DNA from: Candidatus Gastranaerophilales bacterium
GTDB taxonomy: Bacteria; Cyanobacteriota; Vampirovibrionia; Gastranaerophilales; CAJFVJ01
Length of the DNA stretch: 5,032 nt
Direction of reading: 5' to 3'
Assembly: GCA_028694275.1 (NCBI GenBank)
Contig: JAQUTS010000129.1
Location: 1 to 5,032, forward strand
The notes under the pieces are model-generated. The model ran no database searches, was not told the DNA's origin, and saw nothing but the letters and a program-made list of their open reading frames with translations. Below, one piece after another: positions 1-5,032 of this stretch. How positions within the stretch are numbered: position 1 is the stretch's first letter; every line of letters starts with the position of its first letter. Made by a program: the position numbers and the translations under genes.

Positions 1-552
1 TTCAACATTACATCTTGTAGAATTTAAAAAACTAGCGATTGTTCTAAAATCAGCATTTGAAGCTTTTACCTTACGCTTCAAATTATCAATTGCAGGATTT
101 GTATTAGCTAGATAAAGTTTTGTTTTAGCATTAAAGAAATTAGACAAATGATTTATTATTGTTGATTTTCCAGTTCCTGCCGAACCATATATAAGTGCAA
201 CTTTTGAGTTTTCAAACATCTGTCTTAAGGCTTGTTTCTTTTCCTCGCAGTCTATGCCATGTTGTTCTGTTGCTAACCAATCATCGAAGGAATCTGAGTA
301 TTTAGCAATTCCCGAAATAGATAAATCTTTGAGGATTTTTATTATGTTAAAAGCATCTTGTTCATAGCCTGAAATATAGTAATGATTATTGTATTTTTCT
401 ATTTTTCGCGTAGGTCGATGTTTCCAGTATAAGCAGTCATTATAAGTTTGTATTAAATTATCAATATTGTCAAAATCACTTACAGTTTCTGCAGCGGTGT
501 ATAGTTCCCCATTTATTTCTGTATTGTTTTTTATTTGCCTAGCAAGAAATTC
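1..552 (-). CDS. N-terminal/Walker A half of an SF1 (RecD/UvrD-like) helicase, broken at its 5' side and cut by the window edge
   Basis: Read on the minus strand, the frame is open without a stop from 555 to the window start (about 184 codons), but no start codon opens it; a TAA at 558-556 closes it upstream. The translation holds a P-loop, GSAGTGKST (186-160), preceded by hydrophobic VALIY. Downstream are YLANTNPAIDNLKRKV, which resembles helicase motif Ia, and FRTIASFLN, which resembles the Ti-h-sfL segment of RecD/UvrD-type helicases. These features indicate an ATP-dependent superfamily 1 helicase or related P-loop ATPase. The region before the P-loop (GELYTAAETVSDF onward) is an N-terminal domain I cannot assign. 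The first in-frame ATG is at 219-217, just before the P-loop, and I see no convincing ribosome binding site for it. Motifs II-IV would lie left of the window. Motifs V and VI of what looks like the same protein are encoded on the opposite strand immediately to the right, so this is probably half of a gene disrupted by inversion. The family call is firm; the exact subfamily and substrate are unknown. Confidence 0.78.
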
Positions 553-555
553 ATG
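535..555. other. Inversion breakpoint between the two helicase halves
   Basis: Both helicase half-frames run into this stretch and remain readable across it. The minus frame reads HEFLARQ and the plus frame reads LPSKKFM before entering sequence that looks conserved. A shared stretch at the join is expected when inversion occurs between short inverted repeats; GCAAGAAATTC (542-552) is the best candidate for the shared repeat. The small palindrome TTGC-CTA-GCAA (535-545) overlaps it. That this is a recombination point is inferred from the strand switch within one protein. The second breakpoint is outside the window. Confidence 0.5.
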
Positions 556-1191
556 TTAAACTATGATGGGCTTTATGGAATTAACAATATCAATAATTTT
601 TTACAAGGAAATAATGAAAATAGTCCTGTTCGTTGGGGAGTACAAACATACAAAATAAATGACCCAATAATATTTAATGAGTCTGAAAGATTTTCATCTG
701 TTCTTTATAATAATTTGAAAGGCAAAATAGTTAATATAGAATTATTAGAGGACAGAATTCAATTTGACATTGAAATCGATAAAGTAATAAATGAATTTGA
801 TCTATGGGGGCAAAATCAATTAGAATTAATTAATAGTGAAGAGCGCAAGAATTCTGTTGTTAGATTTTCTGTATTTAAACATAAAACAACTGATGAAGAT
901 GATGATACATCATTTGAACACGTTGTTCCTTTTCAGGTCGCTTATGCAGTTTCTATACACAAAGCTCAAGGTCTAGAATATAAATCTGTCAAAATAGTAA
1001 TCACTAATGAAGTAGATGAAATGATTACTCATAATATTTTTTATACAGCGATAACTCGTGCAAAAGAAAATTTAAAAATTTATTGGTCTCCTGAAACAGA
1101 GAAAAAAGTACTAGAAAATTTAAAAATAAAAAATAGTCATAAAGACATTTCTTTGCTAAAGACAAAATTCCCTGAATTAAATAATAAATGA
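535..1191 (+). CDS. C-terminal half of an SF1 helicase (UvrD_C_2-like, motifs V and VI), lacking its ATP-binding half
   Basis: This 218-codon frame ends in TGA. Residues 136-148 (AYAVSIHKAQGLE) match helicase motif V, and residues 169-177 (FYTAITRAK) match motif VI with its arginine finger, R175. That order and spacing is typical of the UvrD_C_2 domain that closes RecD-like and other superfamily 1 helicases. Residues 5-130 would be the preceding part of domain 2A/2B. There is no Walker A or B, so the product alone cannot hydrolyse ATP. The frame opens only at 505 after a TAG at 502, and the only starts near its head are TTG at 535 and ATG at 553, neither with a clear Shine-Dalgarno. It therefore looks like the tail of a longer gene, not an independent one. 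The missing N-terminal half is on the minus strand directly to the left. A strong hairpin terminator begins five bases after the stop codon. Sampled lines here are about 23-30% G+C against roughly 40% in alaS, hinting at acquired DNA. Confidence 0.75.
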   Translation: MPSKKFMLNYDGLYGINNINNFLQGNNENSPVRWGVQTYKINDPIIFNESERFSSVLYNNLKGKIVNIELLEDRIQFDIEIDKVINEFDLWGQNQLELINSEERKNSVVRFSVFKHKTTDEDDDTSFEHVVPFQVAYAVSIHKAQGLEYKSVKIVITNEVDEMITHNIFYTAITRAKENLKIYWSPETEKKVLENLKIKNSHKDISLLKTKFPELNNK

Positions 1192-1195
1192 TTAT

Positions 1196-1222
1196 AAAAG
1201 TTCAACTAATTATGAACTTTTT
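1196..1222 (+). terminator. Rho-independent terminator after the helicase tail
   Basis: AAAAGTTCA (1196-1204) and TGAACTTTT (1213-1221) form a perfect 9-bp stem around an 8-nt loop. The T-run at 1218-1222 continues into TATATT. It lies five bases past the TGA of the helicase tail. The A-run on the other arm means it could also stop transcription arriving from the right on the minus strand. The stem is AT-rich with only two G-C pairs, so its strength is uncertain. Confidence 0.7.
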
Positions 1223-1284
1223 ATATTAAAATTTAAACGCTTTCGCAAAAAAATATCAGACAGTTTTGTAGTTCTTATCAGGTT

Positions 1285-1311
1285 CATTTAAAATGTCTGA
1301 CATTTAAAATG
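1285..1311. repeat. 27-bp near-perfect palindrome made of two CATTTAAAATG copies
   Basis: Centred on T1298, every pair from 1285/1311 inward matches except A1290 opposite A1306. The inner core AAATGTC-T-GACATTT is perfect. The same stretch can be read as two direct copies of the near-palindrome CATTTAAAATG separated by TCTGA, giving a 16-bp period. Such symmetry suits a dimeric DNA-binding protein or a recombinase. There is no T-run after it, so it is not an obvious terminator. Confidence 0.6.
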
Positions 1312-1347
1312 GAAATTCTTCCGACTTGATTTTTACAAAATTAAAAA

Positions 1348-1387
1348 TTTTCCATTTCGCTGTCACGTTTTTCCATTTCAACTGTCA
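1348..1387. repeat. Two imperfect direct copies of TTTTCCATTTC-CTGTCA
   Basis: The copies are at 1348-1365 and 1369-1387. They share TTTTCCATTTC and CTGTCA and differ by G versus AA between these blocks. They start 21 bp apart, about two helical turns. An inverted partial copy, AAAATGGAAA, is at 1306-1315. Confidence 0.5.
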
Positions 1388-1413
1388 AATTATACATAGA
1401 CTCCTATTTATCT

Positions 1414-1438
1414 TTGGTGACAATTTGGTGACAATTTG
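1414..1438. repeat. Tandem repeat of TTGGTGACAAT (two full copies plus TTG)
   Basis: Full copies are at 1414-1424 and 1425-1435, followed by TTG at 1436-1438. The 11-bp period is close to one helical turn. The repeat lies 57 bp beyond the 3' end of tRNA-fMet, just outside its terminator. That position and unit size recall integrase arm-type sites, but this is an inference. Confidence 0.6.
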
Positions 1439-1451
1439 CATATTTTACACT

Positions 1452-1485
1452 AAAAAAGAGCTTCGGCAAAACGCTGAAACTCTTT
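1452..1485 (-). terminator. Rho-independent terminator of the tRNA-fMet gene
   Basis: On the minus strand, AAAGAG pairs with CTCTTT. The stem continues through a T-G wobble, TTC/GAA, one A-C mismatch and GC/GC to a GTTTT loop, and a run of six T ends at 1452. It starts about ten bases after the encoded CCA of the tRNA, where a tRNA terminator is expected. Confidence 0.75.
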
Positions 1486-1494
1486 ATTTACAAT

Positions 1495-1571
<77 letters not shown>

Positions 1572-1589
1572 CTAATACTTTCACTTATT

Positions 1590-1617
1590 ATTATGCATGA
1601 TAAATAAAATTTTACAA
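1590..1617 (-). promoter_or_regulatory. Probable sigma-70-type promoter for tRNA-fMet
   Basis: On the minus strand, TTGTAA (1617-1612) and CATAAT (1595-1590) are separated by 16 bp. These match the TTGACA and TATAAT consensus at four and five of six positions. The predicted start near 1583 leaves a leader of roughly a dozen bases before the mature tRNA 5' end at 1571. In such AT-rich DNA chance matches are common, but the position is right. I see nothing else definite in the 1572-1737 gap. Confidence 0.45.
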
Positions 1618-1737
1618 GTTCTTTATCCGCGCGTAACATAAACTCAGGCTCAAATTACAACAGTCAATCACCACAATACAGATATATTGTCACTATCAGC
1701 AATTGATAAAGATTGCCCCATCATTCATACCCAAAAG

Positions 1738-2808
1738 CTACGACCAAGAAAGAAAATCAACAAGAGAACTATAATTTGCGTTTTTCAAATTTTCCAACTG
1801 TTTTTCATCCATCAAAATGGCGGCAAAAATAGTAATGAGTTTTTCATCCCATCTGATTCCTGCCCTTGCCGTGAAGAAATTCACAATCTCTTCATCCGAA
1901 ATATAATGCTGATTCCTGATGAGATCATACGTATCGGCAATAGAAATAATCTGCGCCTCCACCGACATATCATTCAGCCCAAAAGGATACCCTGTGCCGT
2001 CAATATATTCATGATGCTGTTCAATAATACTGAAAACCTCTTTGAAAATCGTTTTGTCTTTCAGGATTTTTCGGGTAGAAAAAAGAGGATGCATTTTTAT
2101 CATTGCAATGCTTTTCATGTTTTTGTGATTTTTGAGCTTCAAAAGGCTCTTAGGAATGATTAAATAGCCTATATCATGCAAAATTGCAGCAATAACAATT
2201 TTTTTTATACTTTGCGCAGAAAAATCCAACGCCTTTGCAAGTCCGACACTTATTTTGGTAACCAAAAGAGAATGCTCAAAAAGAGCTTGCCCGTACTGTT
2301 TCATCAAAAGCAAATAATTAGTGAGTTCTTTGCTTATCACCTGATTGTAATCAACATCATTTATCAAACCAAAATCAAGATCCGACTTGAAAGGAACAAC
2401 AGGAACAAAACGCTTTTCCACCTGTTCCAACAACTCACCCGCTTCAATAATTTCATAGGGATATTGAACAAAAGATGCATACAAGCACACATTTTTGGCA
2501 AATAACCTGTCCAGCTTTAGAGCTAAAGAATTGAGAAAATCCTGAATTACCTGCTTGTTATCAAGATAGGTCAAAATATAAAAAGTATTATTCCAAAAAG
2601 AATATTTGTCTTTTTGATTAACGATAGATTTGTTGATGCTTTTTGCCAAAGAACCGAATACTTCCTGGACATGTTTTGCCGTGTAGCAGCTCTTTACCTG
2701 TATAGCAATCAGGGTAAAATTGTCCTCTATCGCATAAACATCGCTCACGCTTGAGGCTAATGACTCCAAAAATTGAGATTTATCAATCATTCCAACGAAA
2801 ACTGTCAT
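1738..2808 (-). CDS. Divergent HD-GYP domain protein with degenerate GGDEF-like N-terminal region
   Basis: Numbering here begins at the TTG at 2811. I prefer the ATG one codon later (2808), giving 356 aa, with a weak GAAAG upstream as the possible ribosome binding site. Residues 165-305 form an HD-GYP domain, the family that hydrolyses cyclic-di-GMP. The metal-ligand set is visible: H180, H212-D213, H241, H266-H267 and D293, with the signature HHEYIDGTGYP at 266-276. Two points are unusual. The normally conserved lysine of HDIGK is tyrosine (Y216). The R-P-Y segment after the last metal aspartate is degenerate (QHYI). Residues 30-135 follow the pattern of a GGDEF fold: FTLIAIQVK, then FWNNTFYIL where GGDEF would be, then LYASFVQYP near the SiG-a-yP strand. 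They lack the catalytic residues, so this part is probably sensory or structural. No signal peptide or membrane segment is evident, so it should be cytoplasmic. It lies 39 bp downstream of alaS on the same strand, so co-transcription is possible. The HD-GYP family is clear; enzymatic activity is not. Confidence 0.9.
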   Translation of the reverse strand: MTVFVGMIDKSQFLESLASSVSDVYAIEDNFTLIAIQVKSCYTAKHVQEVFGSLAKSINKSIVNQKDKYSFWNNTFYILTYLDNKQVIQDFLNSLALKLDRLFAKNVCLYASFVQYPYEIIEAGELLEQVEKRFVPVVPFKSDLDFGLINDVDYNQVISKELTNYLLLMKQYGQALFEHSLLVTKISVGLAKALDFSAQSIKKIVIAAILHDIGYLIIPKSLLKLKNHKNMKSIAMIKMHPLFSTRKILKDKTIFKEVFSIIEQHHEYIDGTGYPFGLNDMSVEAQIISIADTYDLIRNQHYISDEEIVNFFTARAGIRWDEKLITIFAAILMDEKQLENLKNANYSSLVDFLSWS

Positions 2809-2847
2809 CAAGATCTTTCATTACAATCTAATATTTTAAGCTAATCT

Positions 2848-5032
2848 TTATTTTAAAGTTTTTTCTTGAAATTTGCAAAGAGCATCATCAAGTTTACTGA
2901 TATTTTTGGCACCTGCTTGGGCAAAATTAGGCCTGCCGCCGCCTTTACCTTCGCACTCAGAGGCTATTTCATTAACTATTTTGCCGGCATTGTAACCTTT
3001 TGCGACCAAATCATCAGAGATTTTGGCCATAATCATTATTTTTTCATCAAAAACTGATGCCAAAACGACAACGCTTGAGCCTATCTTATCAGAGATTTTG
3101 TCCATAGCCTGTTTAAGACCATCAGGGGCCACACCGTCAAGCCTTGAAACTAAAAGTTTGCCGCCATCAATATCGACTGTCTTATCAAGCAAACTATCAA
3201 CTTGAGAAAGGGCAATCTTTGCTTCGAGGTCTTTAAGTTTTTTGTTTGTATCTTTATTTTCTTGTAAAAGCTTTTCTACTCTGGAATAAACTTCTGATGT
3301 TTGCGCCTTAAAAGTATCGGCTATTTTATCAAACTCTTTTGCTTTATTATTCAAATACGAAATCGCAGCATCAGAGCAAACAGCCTCGATACGTCTTGTA
3401 CCTGCAGAAATTGCACTTTCCGAGAGGATTTTGACAAGCTGCAAATCTATAGTATTAGAAGCGTGTACACCCCCGCAAAGTTCCTTTGAGACAGCCCCAA
3501 TAGACACAACGCGGACGTTGTCTTCGTATTTTTCGCCAAAAAGTGCTATTGCGCCTTGTTTTTTGGCTTCTTCTATATCCAAAACATCTGTAGAGCAAGG
3601 AATAGACTCGACTACCCATTTATTTATCAAAGCTTCAACTTTTTTCAATTCATCTTTGGTAACTGCTCTGTCAAAACTAAAATCAAAACGCGTACGATCA
3701 GGCTCAACCAAGGACCCTGCTTGTTTTACGTCATTACCTACCACTTTAATAAGAGCTGCTTGCAGCAAGTGAGCCAAAGAGTGATGCGACGTGATTTTTC
3801 TGCGGTTATCAGAGTTCACTTTGGCAACAACTTTATCACCTGCTTTTATTTGGCAATGAGGACTTTTCACTTTGTGAACAAAAACACCGTTGAATTTTTG
3901 CACATCAAAAACCTCTGCATCAAAACCTTTTTCAAGAACCAAAACACCTTCATCAGCCACTTGTCCGCCTGATTCAGCATAAAAAGGTGTCTTATCAAGA
4001 ATAACCTCAAGATTTTCGCCCTCGCCAATAACTTCTAAAACATTAGCTTCAGAAATTAACTCATCGTAACCGACAAATTCAGTTGCTTCATATTTATCAA
4101 TCAGTTGAGCGTAAACAAGATCATCAGTCAAATTGACACTTTTTCTGGCTTCTTTGGCACGGCGTTTTTGCTCTGCCATCGCTGCTTCAAATCCTGCTTT
4201 ATCAACCTTAATTCCTTTTTCTTCGGCGATTTCAATTGTCAACTCAAGAGGATACCCAAATGTATCGTATAGTTTGAATGCGTCATCTCCCTTGATTTCG
4301 GTTTTGCTTTCAATCGCATCTGTAATCAAAGAATCCAACAGTGTCTGGCCTTTTTCTAACGTTTGACGGAAGCGGTCTTCTTCTTTTTGAATGATATCAA
4401 CAATTTTGGACTTGTTTTCAACAAGTTCAGGATAAACATCGCCATAATTATCAACAACCACATCAACAAGCTCATACAAGAAATTACGGTTAACGCCAAG
4501 TATCTTTCCATGGCGAAGAGCACGACGCAAAATCATACGCAATACATAATTACGTCCCTCATTACCTGGGACAATACCATCAGCAATCATAAAAGATACA
4601 CAACGTGTATGATCTGTGATGATTCTCAAACTTATATCAGTTTTAGGATTTTCTTTATATTTTTTGCCTGTAATATCACAGGTTTTCATCAAAATAGGCC
4701 ACAGCAAATCTGTCTCAAAAGTAGAAGCTTTGCCGTTACAGACCATAGTAACACGTTCTAAGCCCATACCAGTGTCTACATTTTTCTTTTCAAGAGGAGA
4801 AATATTACCCTCTTCATCTTGATAAAGTTCCGTAAATACAAGGTTCCATATCTCAACAAATCTGTCACATTCACAAGTATCTATACCGCACTCAGGATGC
4901 CCACAGGAGAATTCTTCACCAAGATCATAATGAAGTTCCGTACAAGGTCCGCATGGCCCTTCTGCTCCGGCAGGACCCCAGAAATTGTCTTTTTTGCCTT
5001 TTCTCAAAACTCTCTCAGGAGCAACTCCGACA
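2848..5032 (-). CDS. alaS: Alanyl-tRNA synthetase, 5' end beyond the window
   Basis: AlaRS charges tRNA-Ala with alanine in an ATP-dependent reaction and hydrolyses mischarged Ser- or Gly-tRNA-Ala in the cytoplasm. The frame stays open to the window edge; the residues before the TTG at 5007 (GVAPERV) are still AlaRS-like, so that TTG is not the start. About 150 N-terminal residues appear to be missing from a family length near 870-880. Counting from that TTG, GAEGPCGPCTE (14-24) and VEIWNLVF (51-58) belong to the class II core, and GMGLERV (80-86) is motif 3. RNYVLRMILRRALRHG (152-167) lies in the tRNA-recognition region. PFYAESGGQ (341-349), HSLAH (409-413) and CGGVH (511-515) mark the editing domain, with its zinc-type His/Cys ligands. 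Residues 555-605 look like a coiled-coil linker, and GKGGGRPNFAQAGAK (687-701) ends the DHHA1-like C-Ala domain. The cysteine-rich stretch CGHPECGIDTCEC (35-47) resembles one seen in many bacterial AlaRSs. Stop codon TAA at 2850-2848. No terminator is evident before the next gene. Confidence 0.98.
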   Translation of the reverse strand, partial: VGVAPERVLRKGKKDNFWGPAGAEGPCGPCTELHYDLGEEFSCGHPECGIDTCECDRFVEIWNLVFTELYQDEEGNISPLEKKNVDTGMGLERVTMVCNGKASTFETDLLWPILMKTCDITGKKYKENPKTDISLRIITDHTRCVSFMIADGIVPGNEGRNYVLRMILRRALRHGKILGVNRNFLYELVDVVVDNYGDVYPELVENKSKIVDIIQKEEDRFRQTLEKGQTLLDSLITDAIESKTEIKGDDAFKLYDTFGYPLELTIEIAEEKGIKVDKAGFEAAMAEQKRRAKEARKSVNLTDDLVYAQLIDKYEATEFVGYDELISEANVLEVIGEGENLEVILDKTPFYAESGGQVADEGVLVLEKGFDAEVFDVQKFNGVFVHKVKSPHCQIKAGDKVVAKVNSDNRRKITSHHSLAHLLQAALIKVVGNDVKQAGSLVEPDRTRFDFSFDRAVTKDELKKVEALINKWVVESIPCSTDVLDIEEAKKQGAIALFGEKYEDNVRVVSIGAVSKELCGGVHASNTIDLQLVKILSESAISAGTRRIEAVCSDAAISYLNNKAKEFDKIADTFKAQTSEVYSRVEKLLQENKDTNKKLKDLEAKIALSQVDSLLDKTVDIDGGKLLVSRLDGVAPDGLKQAMDKISDKIGSSVVVLASVFDEKIMIMAKISDDLVAKGYNAGKIVNEIASECEGKGGGRPNFAQAGAKNISKLDDALCKFQEKTLK

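Larger units (their letters stand above)
1223..1451. other. Non-coding gap dense in short direct and inverted repeats; possible recombinase attachment or arm-site region
   Basis: No supported gene lies here; the only sizeable plus frame runs into the antisense of the tRNA and has no protein-like features. The stretch is very AT-rich and holds ordered short repeats. CATTTAAAATG occurs twice (1285-1295 and 1301-1311). TTTTCCATTTC is followed by CTGTCA twice (1348-1365 and 1369-1387), and the first part also occurs inverted at 1306-1315. TTGGTGACAAT occurs in tandem (1414-1435). The pentamer TGACA or its complement TGTCA occurs five times between 1298 and 1433. Lying between an accessory helicase and the 3' end of a tRNA, this resembles the arm-type repeats of a tyrosine-recombinase attachment site. 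It could also be a mere intergenic remnant. Confidence 0.4.

Noticed and set aside
1337..1351. Palindrome AAAATT-AAA-AATTTT
   Set aside because: It is made only of A and T in very AT-rich DNA, so chance symmetry is likely.
1673..1690. Hairpin ACAATA/TATTGT downstream of the HD-GYP gene, considered as its terminator
   Set aside because: The stem is only 6 bp and AT-rich, and there is no T-run after it on the minus strand, so it cannot be supported as an intrinsic terminator.
1687..2505. Plus-strand open frames opposite the HD-GYP gene
   Set aside because: They lie antisense to a gene with clear HD-GYP motifs and show no recognisable domain; they are shadow frames.
2866..4822. Several plus-strand open frames opposite alaS
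   Set aside because: All are antisense to well-conserved AlaRS coding sequence and have no domain signal of their own.
4861..4910. Cysteine-rich CGHPECGIDTCEC stretch in AlaRS as a novel zinc insertion
   Set aside because: As far as I recall, similar cysteine-rich segments occur at this position in many bacterial AlaRSs, so it is not distinctive.

Overview
This is an AT-rich bacterial window, probably chromosomal. It has a housekeeping block on the right (about 1495-5032, all minus strand) and an accessory-looking block on the left (about 1-1450). The encoded CCA tail on the initiator tRNA, the hairpin-plus-T-run terminators and the bacterial alanyl-tRNA synthetase identify a bacterium. The lineage cannot be settled by eye. 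A low-GC gut-type lineage such as Gastranaerophilales (Melainabacteria) or a Firmicute is a guess only.

Right block, read leftwards on the minus strand. The first gene is alaS, truncated at its 5' end by the window edge. It carries class II catalytic motifs, the editing site and the C-terminal DHHA1-type domain. After a gap of 39 bp comes an HD-GYP protein with a degenerate GGDEF-like N-terminal half, a divergent member of the cyclic-di-GMP phosphodiesterase family. After a further 166 bp, which holds a credible promoter, comes a complete 77-nt initiator tRNA-fMet gene. It has the C1-A72 mismatch, three G-C pairs in the anticodon stem and an encoded CCA, and a hairpin terminator follows it.

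Left block. Two halves of what looks like one superfamily 1 (RecD/UvrD-like) helicase lie on opposite strands, back to back. The Walker A half is on the minus strand and runs from about 552 off the left edge. The half with motifs V and VI is on the plus strand (about 535-1191). Both reading frames converge on the same roughly 20 bp. The simplest reading is inversion of an internal segment of one gene, with the right breakpoint at 535-555. That could be a reversible intragenic inversion, a fixed rearrangement, or a misassembly.

Between the helicase terminator and the tRNA terminator lies about 230 bp of non-coding DNA packed with short direct and inverted repeats, including a tandem TTGGTGACAAT. 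It abuts the 3' end of tRNA-fMet. Together with the lower GC of the helicase DNA, this resembles the end of an integrative element inserted at the tRNA, but no integrase or second attachment site is visible.
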